From Saccharothrix sp. (GTDB lineage: Bacteria; Actinomycetota; Actinomycetes; Mycobacteriales; Pseudonocardiaceae): 64,000 nucleotides of DNA. Position 1 is the first letter of the stretch. Every line of letters begins with the position of its first letter. Shown here piece after piece: positions 31,057-38,848 of the stretch. The stretch spans positions 54,062 to 118,061 of the forward strand of contig NZ_JAPSLK010000021.1 in assembly GCF_031180885.1 (NCBI RefSeq), in the 5' to 3' direction. The notes beneath the pieces were generated by a model, which saw nothing but the letters and a program-made list of their open reading frames with translations, had not been told where the DNA came from and did not search any database. The position numbers and the translations under genes are program-made.

Positions 31057-31603
31057 TCTCGTCGAAGGTCGGGAACTTCGTCGCGATGTCGCTGCCGGTG
31101 AAGTTGCCGATCCAGCCGTCGTCGTCGTGGAAGAACCGGATCGACACGTAGTCCGGCCGCGTCCCCATGTCGAACCAGTGCGTGGTGTTCTCCGGAACGC
31201 TCAACAGGTCCCCGGCCTCGCACAGGATCGCGTACACGCGGTCGTCCACGTGCAGGTAGAAGATCCCCGAGCCGCGCGCGAAGAACCGGTCCTCGTCGTC
31301 GTCGTGGGTGTGCTCGGCCAGGAACTTGAGCCGGGCCTGAGCCGCGGACGCCAGCCACTCCGGGTCGTCGGACGGCGTCATCTCCATCGCGTCCACCAGG
31401 ACGTAGCCCTCGGACTCGGTGACCCGGGCGACCCGGTCCCGGTAGGCCTCCAGGGCGTTGTCCTTGGTGACACCGGGGATCACCGGCCACTGCTCGTAGC
31501 GCACGCCGAGCCGCTTGAGCTCGGCGGCGATCTCGGCCGGGTCGGCGGTGCGCACCAGCACGGTCCCCGGGTCGGTGTCCGGCCAGACGGTCAGCAGCGT
31601 CAT
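31040..31603 (-). CDS. mtnD: acireductone dioxygenase
   Basis: A 187-aa cupin enzyme that oxidises acireductone to the keto-acid precursor of methionine (Fe form) or to an off-pathway product (Ni form). The metal ligands are visible: H98, H100 and E104 in [11 protein letters not shown], and H142 in [10 protein letters not shown]. The ATG at 31603 follows GAGGAGGGACC. It overlaps mtnB by 4 nt and is the last gene of the salvage operon. Confidence 0.94.
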   Translation of the reverse strand: MTLLTVWPDTDPGTVLVRTADPAEIAAELKRLGVRYEQWPVIPGVTKDNALEAYRDRVARVTESEGYVLVDAMEMTPSDDPEWLASAAQARLKFLAEHTHDDDEDRFFARGSGIFYLHVDDRVYAILCEAGDLLSVPENTTHWFDMGTRPDYVSIRFFHDDDGWIGNFTGSDIATKFPTFDEITASR

Positions 31604-32193
31604 CGCAGGTCCCTCCTCGTCTCGACCTTGAAGCGCAGCAACCACTCCAGGCACTCCAGGCGGTGGCGGGCCTGGGGCAGGTCGTCGCCCCACACGTACA
31701 CGCCGTGCCGGGCCACGATGAGCGCCGGCACGTCCTTGTGGAAGCCCGCCTCGAACGCGTCGCCCAGCACGCGCATGTCCTGGCTGTTGGGCACGACCGG
31801 CACGGTCACGACGTCGTCGTGGGCCTGCCGGCCGAAGCCCTTGAGCATCTCCAGGTCGCGCAGTTCCACGCCCTCGGGCCAGAACTCGGCGGCCACGACG
31901 GGCGCCAGGGCGTGCACGTGGATCACCGCGCCCGCGCCGGCCACCGCCGCGATCCGGCCGTGCAGACCGGCCTCGGCGGACGGGACGCGGACCGGGTCGT
32001 CGGTCTCGCCGTGCTCATCGATGATCACGACGTCCTCGGGCGTCAGCTCGCCCTTGTCCTTGCCGCTGACCGTGACCGCGAGCCGCAGCGGGTCGCGGTC
32101 GACGACCACGGACAGGTTGCCGGACGTGCCGCGCATCCAGCCCATCGCGGTGAACCGGGCGCACTCGGCGGCCAGCGCCTCGCCGGGGGTCAC
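31600..32193 (-). CDS. mtnB: methylthioribulose-1-phosphate dehydratase
   Basis: A 197-aa class II aldolase-fold dehydratase. Zinc ligands H92 and H94 lie in [10 protein letters not shown] and a third in ARHGVYVWG near 163; the GTSGNLSV loop binds phosphate. It dehydrates methylthioribulose-1-phosphate to the diketo intermediate used by MtnC. The GTG at 32193 overlaps mtnC by 4 nt, and the stop overlaps mtnD by 4 nt. Confidence 0.92.
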   Translation of the reverse strand: MTPGEALAAECARFTAMGWMRGTSGNLSVVVDRDPLRLAVTVSGKDKGELTPEDVVIIDEHGETDDPVRVPSAEAGLHGRIAAVAGAGAVIHVHALAPVVAAEFWPEGVELRDLEMLKGFGRQAHDDVVTVPVVPNSQDMRVLGDAFEAGFHKDVPALIVARHGVYVWGDDLPQARHRLECLEWLLRFKVETRRDLR

Positions 32194-32855
32194 AGGGCGC
32201 TCACCGTCCGGTGTGGGGTGAAGTCCGCGTCGCCGTAGGGCTCGCCGGGACGCGCCACGCCCACGGTCCGCCAACCCGCCTCGGCGGCGGCGTGCAGCTC
32301 GGCGGGGACGTCGGAGTAGAACGTGATGTCGTTGGAGCCCAACGCTTCCGCGATCTTGTGGTACGAGGCGGCCTCGCGCTTCGGACCCGCGTTCACGGTG
32401 TCGAAGTGGTGCTCGAACAGGCCGCGCAGGTCGCCCTCGGTGGTGTGGCCGAAGAACGCGACCTGGCCCGCGACCGAGCCGGAGGAGAACACGGCGAGCT
32501 TGACCCCGTCCTCGTGCCACTTGCGCAACGCCGGCACCACGTCCGGGAAGAACTCCGCGACCAGGTCGCCGACCGCGTACCCGCGCTGCCAGATGAGGCC
32601 CTGCAACGTCTTCAGCGGTGTGACCTTCTGGTCGGCGTCCATCCACCCGTGCAGCACGCGCACCAGCTCGTCGGTGCCACCGTCCACACCGGACAGTTCC
32701 CGGATCTGGGCCACGGCCTCGACCACGGCCGGGTCGTCGGCGTGGTCGTCGATCCACGGCCCCAGCCGCGGCCGGGCGTAGTCGTAGAGGGTGACCAGCA
32801 CCTGGTCCGTGGCGGACAGGGTGCCTTCGATGTCGAGCACGACCCACTCAGTCAT
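32190..32855 (-). CDS. mtnC: enolase-phosphatase (acireductone synthase)
   Basis: A 221-aa HAD-family bifunctional enolase/phosphatase that forms acireductone. The first motif is VLDIEGTLSAT (family-specific D-x-E-G-T), the second FSSGSVAGQ, and the motif near the end FYSDVPAEL. Length is normal. It overlaps mtnA and mtnB, so the four enzymes are made from one message. Confidence 0.93.
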   Translation of the reverse strand: MTEWVVLDIEGTLSATDQVLVTLYDYARPRLGPWIDDHADDPAVVEAVAQIRELSGVDGGTDELVRVLHGWMDADQKVTPLKTLQGLIWQRGYAVGDLVAEFFPDVVPALRKWHEDGVKLAVFSSGSVAGQVAFFGHTTEGDLRGLFEHHFDTVNAGPKREAASYHKIAEALGSNDITFYSDVPAELHAAAEAGWRTVGVARPGEPYGDADFTPHRTVSAL

Positions 32856-33858
32856 GAACGTCCTTGCTGTCGTAGTACTCCGCGAGCCGGTCGGGAGCGT
32901 ACGCGCCGCGGTCGGTGACCACGGTGGTGACGAACCTCGGCGGCGTCACGTCGAACGCCGGGTACCAGCCCCGGACCCGGTCCGTGGCGGTGCGCCGGCC
33001 CAGCGTGTGCAGCACCTCGTCACCGGGCCGGTACTCGATCGGCACGTCGGCGGCGGTGGGCGCGAGCCGGTCCGGGGCCTGCACCATGGCCAGGAACGGC
33101 ACGTCGAACGCGTGCGCGGCGACGGCCAGGCCGAGCGTCCCGACCTTGTTGACCACATGGCCGTCCATGGTGACCCGGTCGGCGGCGGTGAGCAGCACGT
33201 CCACCTGCTTCTCGGCGAAGGCCGCCGCGCCCATGCCGTCGGTGAGGAGCGTGGTCTCCACGCCCATCTCGGCCAGCGTCTCGGCGGTCAGGCGCGCGCC
33301 CTGCAGGTACGGGCGGGTCTCCGTGCAGAAGAACCGCAAGCGCTTGCCGGCGTTCTGGGCGGCCTTCACCGTCTCGGTCAGGTACAGGTCGGCCCAGCAG
33401 TGCGTGAGCACCGCGCCCTCGTCGGGCAGCAGGGCGGCGGTGTGCTCGCCCAGTGCCCGGCTCCGGCCGCGGTAGCGCTCGTCACCCTGCCGTGCGCCGG
33501 CCAGCGCACCGGCCTCCAGGTCGTCGGACGCGTCGACCCCGGCCAGCACCGCCGCGACCGCCTTGCGCAGGGCGTTGTTGGTGCGGCGGGTGTTGATCAG
33601 GAGCTGCCCGGCGCTCTCCAGGCGCGCGCGGCCCTCGTCGTGCGGCAGGTGCCTGGCCTCGCGGGCGGCGAGGACCATGCCGTAGAGGGTCGCGAAGTAC
33701 GGGCCGGACGACTGGGTGACCATGTCCTCGATGGCCTTGGCCACCTCGGCGACGGTCGCGCAGCGCACCCAGACCCGTTCGAACGGGAAGTTGCGGCGGT
33801 CGAGGATGTGGACGCCGTCGTCTTCCAGTCGGACGCTGTTCGCGAGGACGGGTTCCAT
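32848..33858 (-). CDS. mtnA: MtnA-like methylthioribose-1-phosphate isomerase
   Basis: A 336-aa eIF2B-alpha/MtnA-fold protein. The catalytic cysteine in LTHCWADLYL and aspartate in TAADRVTMDG are kept, as are CTETRPYLQGARLTA and VVNKVGTLGLA. However the usual THCNAG loop reads THCWAD, and the N-terminal third is divergent. Position at the head of mtnC-mtnB-mtnD still makes the isomerase step its most likely job; a related sugar-phosphate isomerase is the alternative. It overlaps the upstream flavoprotein by one base and mtnC by 8. Confidence 0.8.
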   Translation of the reverse strand: MEPVLANSVRLEDDGVHILDRRNFPFERVWVRCATVAEVAKAIEDMVTQSSGPYFATLYGMVLAAREARHLPHDEGRARLESAGQLLINTRRTNNALRKAVAAVLAGVDASDDLEAGALAGARQGDERYRGRSRALGEHTAALLPDEGAVLTHCWADLYLTETVKAAQNAGKRLRFFCTETRPYLQGARLTAETLAEMGVETTLLTDGMGAAAFAEKQVDVLLTAADRVTMDGHVVNKVGTLGLAVAAHAFDVPFLAMVQAPDRLAPTAADVPIEYRPGDEVLHTLGRRTATDRVRGWYPAFDVTPPRFVTTVVTDRGAYAPDRLAEYYDSKDVHD

Positions 33859-34982
33859 CAGCTGTACCCGGTGAACGGCGCGCGCTCGCCGGTCAGGTAG
33901 TAGGCGCCGAGTTCGCGCGCCTTGTAGGACACGGGGTCGTGCAGGGTCAGGGTGCGGGCGTTGCGCCAGAACCGGTCGAACGCGTACCCCGCGGCGGTGG
34001 CCCGCGCGCCGCACAGCTCGAAGACCTTGCTCGTGGTGTGGTTGACGACCTTGGTGGAGACGACCTTGGCCGACGTGATGCGGGCGGCGGCCGTGGCGCG
34101 CTGCTCGGCGGTGAGGTCCGCGCCCAGGTCGCTGGCCTCGCGCAGGGCCTCGGAGGCGGCGTCGGCGAGCAGGCCCGCGGCCTCGACGTCGGCGACGAGT
34201 TCGCCGTAGGTGGCGAGGATGTACGGGTCGGCGGTGGCCGTGTCGACGCCGGAGAGGAACCACGGGCGGGTGGTGGTGCGGGTGTACTGGGCGGCCTCGG
34301 CCAGCGCGCCCTCGGCGAGGGCCACGTAGAGCTGGGCGAGGACGAGCTGGAAGCCGATCGCGGCGAGGGACTGGCGCGGGCTGTGCTCGTCGTGCGCGCC
34401 CAGGACGCGGTCGGCGGGGACGTGGACGCCGTCGAACGTCACGCCGCCGCTGGCGGTGAGGCGCTGGCCGATGTTGTCCCAGTCGCCGTGGTAGGTGATG
34501 CCGTCGGTCTTGGCGTCCAGGGTGAAGGTGACCTTGCCGCCGGTGTCCGTGCGGGTGGCGCTGACCACCAGCCGGTCGGCCACGGAGGCCCCGGTCGCGA
34601 ACGTCTTCCGACCGCTGACCTTGAAGCCACCGTCGACCGGCTCAAGCCGCAGCGCGGCGTCCAGCGGGTTGCTCACCCCGGCCCAGAAGAGATCGTCCTC
34701 TTCCTCGACCACAGGATTGTTGAACAACCCCCTCCGCCACACCTGGAGGTAGTGGTACCCGAGCAGGTGCCCGACGTTGCCGTCCGCGGCCCCGACGACC
34801 CGGGTCACGGCCTGCTGCGTGCCCCAGTCCCGGACCGACAACAACCCGGACCGCCGCAACACCTCGACCTCGGCGACCGGCTCGGCCCCGACCCGGTCCC
34901 GCTGCGCCGCGTCCAGCCGCAGCCCGCCGGCCACCTCGTCGGCGACAGTCAGCCACTTCTGGCGACCATCGTTGCTCGTCAT
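33858..34982 (-). CDS. acyl-CoA dehydrogenase-like flavoprotein
   Basis: A 374-aa protein with the acyl-CoA dehydrogenase fold, closest in style to the SfnB/DszC-type monooxygenases of sulfur metabolism: GLLSVRDWG, the FAD-contact KTFATGASVADRLVV and the C-terminal ELCGARATAAGYAFDRFWRN. The glutamate base of true dehydrogenases is not evident. It is the first gene of the methylthioribose operon and is coupled to mtnA (TGATG), so a role in handling methylthio compounds or other organosulfur is inferred. The ATG at 34982 is preceded by GAGGGGTG. Confidence 0.85.
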   Translation of the reverse strand: MTSNDGRQKWLTVADEVAGGLRLDAAQRDRVGAEPVAEVEVLRRSGLLSVRDWGTQQAVTRVVGAADGNVGHLLGYHYLQVWRRGLFNNPVVEEEDDLFWAGVSNPLDAALRLEPVDGGFKVSGRKTFATGASVADRLVVSATRTDTGGKVTFTLDAKTDGITYHGDWDNIGQRLTASGGVTFDGVHVPADRVLGAHDEHSPRQSLAAIGFQLVLAQLYVALAEGALAEAAQYTRTTTRPWFLSGVDTATADPYILATYGELVADVEAAGLLADAASEALREASDLGADLTAEQRATAAARITSAKVVSTKVVNHTTSKVFELCGARATAAGYAFDRFWRNARTLTLHDPVSYKARELGAYYLTGERAPFTGYS

Positions 34983-35021
34983 CGACACCCCTCTGTGTTG
35001 CGTGGCGCGCCTCCGGCGCGC

Positions 35022-35123
35022 GGCTCGGCCGCCCTGGAGGTCGGCTCGTCGCGCCGCGTTTCCCGCCGATCGAAAAGCGTGATCGTCGGGCAAGGCGACG
35101 TGACAAGCCGACGGCGGCCTCGC
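35022..35123. repeat. 104-bp palindromic element, copy 2
   Basis: This matches the element at 23372-23475: CTGGAGGTCGGCTCGTCGCG on the left, centre GATC-GAAAAGCGT-GATC (35069-35084), and CAAGGCGACGTGACAAGCCG on the right. It lies between the flavoprotein gene of the mtn operon and the glycosyltransferase gene, about 40 bp upstream of the former's start. Small differences keep the pairing of the arms. Confidence 0.8.
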
Positions 35124-35215
35124 GGTGATGTCGCCTGCCTCCAGCCCGCCAAGCGTAAACGCCGCCGGCCGGCCGTCACTGAGCGTTCCGCCACATGGGA
35201 GCCTGCCGCAACCGG

Positions 35216-36412
35216 TCAGGCGTGGCTACCGGGCACGTACTCGGCGCAGTCGGTCAGGCGCAGGACGTCCAGCACGTGCTTCGCGTCGGAGATCCGCCAC
35301 GCGTGCCGCTTCCCCAACCGCCGCACGTACTCCCGCCACTGCTCCCGATCCGCCCGCAACGCCTCCAAATACCGCACGCACAGGTCCGGCGCGATCGCCT
35401 CGCACCGCCCGCGCGCGGCCAGCAACGCGTCCTCCATGCGGCGGGTCACCGGCTCGGGCAGCAACTCGCCGTCGTCCCCGCGCACCCCCGCCCGCACCCG
35501 ACCCAGGACGTCGTCGATCAGGGCCAGCCGGGCGACCAGGAAGCCCTCCCAGTAGGCGGTGTCCGTCGCCGACGCGTACCGCCCCTCGTCGAGCAGGGCG
35601 AACACGCCCTCGGCCAGGGTGTCGCCGAACTCCTCCACCTGCGCCCGCGCGTCGCTCGCGTACGGGTCGTACGGCTTCTGCTCCACCGACCCCACCAGGG
35701 CCGACCCGCGCAGGCCCACGTCGTCGAGCAGGAAGAACCAGTCCTCGTTGTAGATGGTCGGGAAGAACGACTCGGTCGACTCCGGCCCGACCACCAGCGC
35801 GCCGCCGCCGATGAACGTGCCCTGCTTGCCGCCGGTCTCGCGGTTGGCGTGGCAGACCACCGAGTTGTCCGGGAACCCGCCGACGTGCAGGCCCACCGCC
35901 GCCACGGACGCGGTCACCGCGCCCGCCGCCAGCTCCAGGTCCTCCGGGATCGGCACGGTGATGTCGTCGTCCAGGAACGCGATCCGCTCCCACGCCATCA
36001 GGCGGGCGATCACCAGGCCCAGGTTGCGCTTGAGGCTGGTGTCGGTGCGCCGGTCGAAGCCGGTGCCCTCGATGAGCCGGGTGGTCGCGAAGTCGGGCAG
36101 GACGCGGGCGGGCAGCCCGGTCACGTCCACCACGACCAGGTCCAGGCCCGCCGCCAGCTCCTTGGTCGCCCCGGGTGATGCGTCCCCGCTGCACAGCACG
36201 ACGAGCGTTGAACCCAGCCGGCGGGCCAGGGACACCGCCTCGGCCAGGTACGCGGGTTCCCGGTTGGTGGGCACGATGATCGCGTCCACGTGGGCGCGGA
36301 CGTCGGGCTCGACGGCCATGAGCAGCTTGTCGTGCGACTCGTGGTGCTCAGCGGCCTGGTGCTGCTCGTCGGCCACCGATGCGGTGGGGTTCAACGCCGG
36401 CCCTCCGGCCAT
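35216..36412 (-). CDS. GT-A-type glycosyltransferase-like protein
   Basis: A protein of up to 398 aa with a nucleotide-sugar transferase look: DAIIVPTNREPAYLAEAV at the start of the fold, RLMAWERIAFLDDDITV with a DDD metal motif, and GGGALVVGPESTESFFPTIYNEDWFF as the acceptor-side region. No membrane helix is present, so it is cytosolic. The start is uncertain: ATG 36412 overlaps the HTH gene by 22 nt, and a GTG at 36376 would avoid it. It is the second gene of a two-gene unit with that regulator. The substrate is unknown. Confidence 0.7.
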   Translation of the reverse strand: MAGGPALNPTASVADEQHQAAEHHESHDKLLMAVEPDVRAHVDAIIVPTNREPAYLAEAVSLARRLGSTLVVLCSGDASPGATKELAAGLDLVVVDVTGLPARVLPDFATTRLIEGTGFDRRTDTSLKRNLGLVIARLMAWERIAFLDDDITVPIPEDLELAAGAVTASVAAVGLHVGGFPDNSVVCHANRETGGKQGTFIGGGALVVGPESTESFFPTIYNEDWFFLLDDVGLRGSALVGSVEQKPYDPYASDARAQVEEFGDTLAEGVFALLDEGRYASATDTAYWEGFLVARLALIDDVLGRVRAGVRGDDGELLPEPVTRRMEDALLAARGRCEAIAPDLCVRYLEALRADREQWREYVRRLGKRHAWRISDAKHVLDVLRLTDCAEYVPGSHA

Positions 36413-37497
36413 TCGTAGAGACGGGACTCCGGCAGGTTCCAGTCCGGTGTGACCACCCGCCCGTTCACCACGGTGACCCGCGTCAGCACGCTGTAGGCGT
36501 CCAGCCCGGCGAAGGTCTTCCGCAGGTACTCCGCGTTGCGGTCGCGGAACCGCTCGTCGGTGAGGGCACGGACCGCGCCGAGCGTTCCCCGGCCGTACAT
36601 GCCGTTGCAGATCGTGACCGTCCGCTTGTGGTTGAACGGGTTCGGTCCGCGGTAGAAGTGCGCGATGTCCTCCTGGAGCACCTCGTGCTCGCCGGAGGTG
36701 CCCAGCTTGGGCGCGAACACGCGCTGGTCGCCGCCGTGGCCGACGACGAACCCGCCCGACTCGGACTCGTCGTGCCGGGTGACCTGGCGGACCGGCAGGT
36801 CCACCCGTTCCAGCAGCTCGCGGGTGACGACGTTCCAGTCGACGCCGCCGAGCAGGACCAGGTGGGAGGTGTAGTCGTCGGGCGCGAGGCCGGAGGCGAT
36901 GCGGAAGTGCACCCGGCTGCGCGGGTTGAGCGCCCGGATGTGGCCGTGCAGCTCGATCAGCGCGTCCAGGTCGGCGTAGGTGTACAGCTCGACGTAGTCC
37001 GGCTTGGTGGGGTCGGCGTAGGGCATCTGGTCGCGCATAGCCTTGGGCAGTTGGGCGACCACGATGGTGATGTTGTTGCGGTCCGGGAAGAACCAGAAGT
37101 CGTCGCGGCCGGGTCGGTCCGGTTCGGACACCGTTCCGCTCTCCGGTCGCGCGCTGCGCAGCGCGGCGGCGCGCAGCTCGGTCAGCTCGGCGAGCAGTTC
37201 CTCGCGGCGCTGCGACTCCTCGGGGGTCAGCTCGCTCAACGGCAGCAGCCGGTACGGGTAGCGGACCACCGACCGCCGGGTGGCGAAGAACGTGGCGTAC
37301 GCGGCGAGCCTGGTCAGCGGCGGCGCCTTGGGGTGGGTCCGGCTCTCCCACGACGACAGCAGGGGCACGCTGGCCCGCTTCTCGGTACTGAACGCATCCG
37401 CAAGATCACTCTGTGTGATCACCTTGTCCGGCCACTGCTCTTCGCGCAACGCCCGGAGGCGGTGCGCGAGCGCAAAGGTGTCATCCGAACCGACCAC
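36391..37497 (-). CDS. HTH protein with uncharacterised C-terminal domain
   Basis: A 368-aa protein. The N-terminal ~75 residues form an XRE-like helix-turn-helix (ALAHRLRALREEQW, then QSDLADAFS and SLLSSWESR-type helices). A linker helix follows to about 120. The rest is a ~240-residue domain containing FFPDRNNITIVVAQLP, YTYADLDALIELHGHIR, VLLGGVDWN and ICNGMYGRGTLGAVRALTD, which looks like a nucleotide- or sugar-phosphate-binding sensor, but I do not recognise it. It is coupled to the glycosyltransferase gene. CTTCAG/CTGAAG repeats just upstream suggest autoregulation. Confidence 0.75.
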   Translation of the reverse strand: MVGSDDTFALAHRLRALREEQWPDKVITQSDLADAFSTEKRASVPLLSSWESRTHPKAPPLTRLAAYATFFATRRSVVRYPYRLLPLSELTPEESQRREELLAELTELRAAALRSARPESGTVSEPDRPGRDDFWFFPDRNNITIVVAQLPKAMRDQMPYADPTKPDYVELYTYADLDALIELHGHIRALNPRSRVHFRIASGLAPDDYTSHLVLLGGVDWNVVTRELLERVDLPVRQVTRHDESESGGFVVGHGGDQRVFAPKLGTSGEHEVLQEDIAHFYRGPNPFNHKRTVTICNGMYGRGTLGAVRALTDERFRDRNAEYLRKTFAGLDAYSVLTRVTVVNGRVVTPDWNLPESRLYEWPEGRR

Positions 37498-37509
37498 GTT
37501 GCCCGCGCC

Positions 37510-37539
37510 CTTCAGTTAACTTCAGCATACAAGCTGAAG
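37510..37539 (-). promoter_or_regulatory. CTTCAG operator upstream of HTH gene
   Basis: An inverted repeat CTTCAGC-ATACAA-GCTGAAG (37520-37539) plus a half site CTTCAGTT (37510-37517) lie within 45 bp of the HTH gene start, where a repressor would block transcription. The same hexamer recurs in the divergent promoter at 37645-37690. Confidence 0.6.
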
Positions 37540-37644
37540 AGGGCAACATACACGACGAGCAATCGCCAGCCGAAGTCGACACACCCCTAGTTGAACCCGA
37601 TACGCCCATTGCACCTCTTGTCAGGCCGGAACCCTCCCCCTACT

Positions 37645-37692
37645 CTGAACCTTGCTGAGGTTCAGTCAACTTCAGTGAGCTAAGTGAAGTTC
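37645..37692 (+). promoter_or_regulatory. CTTCAG/GTTCAG operator cluster
   Basis: CTGAACC-N7-GGTTCAG (37645-37665) is directly followed by ACTTCA-N8-TGAAGT (37669-37690), about 30-75 bp before the small membrane-protein gene. Together with the site at 37520-37539 this makes three related inverted repeats in one divergent promoter, so one regulator probably controls both sides. Confidence 0.55.
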
Positions 37693-37718
37693 ACCCAGGA
37701 AGCCATCCGGGGGTAACC

Positions 37719-37964
37719 ATGAACACGCTCACCGCTTTAGCTCAATCGGCTCAATCCGCCGGGACCACCGAGTGGACCCCGCTGGTCCTGATCCTCCTCA
37801 TGGGCGCGATGGCGCTGGTCCTGGGCCTGGCCCGGCTGCTGCGCAGGCTGCTCGGCATGCTCACCCGCGTGCTGCTGTCGGCGGGCGCGGCCATGACCGG
37901 GATCGCGACCATGCTCGCCATGTGCACCGCACTGACCACTCTCGTCCTGGTGTACGCCCGCTGA
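37719..37964 (+). CDS. small membrane protein, unknown
   Basis: An 81-aa protein with two hydrophobic helices (about 21-40 and 50-78) separated by an arginine-rich turn (LLRRLLGMLTR). The ATG at 37719 lies after GGGGGTAACC. It is divergent from the HTH/glycosyltransferase pair across shared CTTCAG operators and ends about 70 bp before the exported hydrolase gene. The function is not recognised. Confidence 0.6.
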   Translation: MNTLTALAQSAQSAGTTEWTPLVLILLMGAMALVLGLARLLRRLLGMLTRVLLSAGAAMTGIATMLAMCTALTTLVLVYAR

Positions 37965-38032
37965 ACCGACGGGTGCGGCCGGGTCCCTTCGACTACGGTG
38001 TGCGGGCCCGTATCGAAGGGGGGAGTCGCACG

Positions 38033-38848
38033 ATGGACCTGTCCCGCAGATCGTTCTCCGGGGCGACCGCCGTCGCGGTGGAAGTCGCCGCGGCTCCGGG
38101 GACGACCGCGAGCCGCGAGCCGCGTCCACACCGGACGTCCACACCGCACCTGCTGGAGGCGGAGCAGCTCGTCGGCTACCTGTCGCTGCCGACGTGCCCG
38201 CTGGCCAACAACCGGTACAAGACCCCCGACCAGCCCAACGTGGTGACCTGGGGTTCGCCCGGCGACGCGTCGACCTGGGTGAACCAGAGCCAGTGCGCCT
38301 CCTTCCAGACCGCCGTCCTCAAGCGCACCTACAAGTGGGCCACGTCGAAGTTCTTCGCCACCCACTTCGGGCTCGCCAGCCCGTTCGCCCGGGACTACCA
38401 GGCCGCGTTCGCCCGGGACGACGTGCCGCACTTCCAGCGCATCACCCGGGTCGCCGACCTGCGGCCCGGCGACCTGATCGCCATCGACTACGACAACGAC
38501 CAGGACACCAACACCGGCCACATCGTCATGGTCCGCTCGCTGCGCGGCACGTACGTGGCGCCGTCCGGCGGGCTGAACTTCCCCGGCGAGACCCAGTACG
38601 CGGTCGAGGTCGTCGACTGCACCGCCGAACCGCACGGCCTGCACGGCGTGGGCAGCTACTTCGCGTTCCCGGACAGCCGCATCTTCAACGCCACGGCGGC
38701 GACCGACGGCGCGGGCTACGGCCACATGATGTTCTACGCCTCGGACGAGACCGGTGAGTTCACCCGGTACCGGTGGAGCGTGAACACGAACTCGGCGGGC
38801 ACCTACTCGCTCGCCGAACGCCCGGTCTCCGCCGCGCGCATCGTCTGA
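38033..38848 (+). CDS. exported papain-like (NlpC/CHAP-type) hydrolase
   Basis: A 271-aa exported protein. MDLSRRSFSGATAVAVEVAA is a Tat-like leader with twin arginine. A cysteine in NQSQCASFQTAVL near residue 92 and a histidine in NTGHIVMVRS near 163 stand where NlpC/P60 or CHAP peptidases have their catalytic pair, and RVADLRPGDLIAIDY is the usual block before the histidine. It probably cleaves peptidoglycan peptides or a similar bond. The ATG at 38033 follows AAGGGGGGAG. The 3' end overlaps the convergent pseudogene by about 46 nt. Confidence 0.75.
   Translation: MDLSRRSFSGATAVAVEVAAAPGTTASREPRPHRTSTPHLLEAEQLVGYLSLPTCPLANNRYKTPDQPNVVTWGSPGDASTWVNQSQCASFQTAVLKRTYKWATSKFFATHFGLASPFARDYQAAFARDDVPHFQRITRVADLRPGDLIAIDYDNDQDTNTGHIVMVRSLRGTYVAPSGGLNFPGETQYAVEVVDCTAEPHGLHGVGSYFAFPDSRIFNATAATDGAGYGHMMFYASDETGEFTRYRWSVNTNSAGTYSLAERPVSAARIV

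Noticed and set aside
34983..35215. A SAM riboswitch in front of the methylthioribose operon
   Set aside because: I looked for SAM-IV or SAM-I landmarks on the minus strand and found none; the only structure is the palindromic element.
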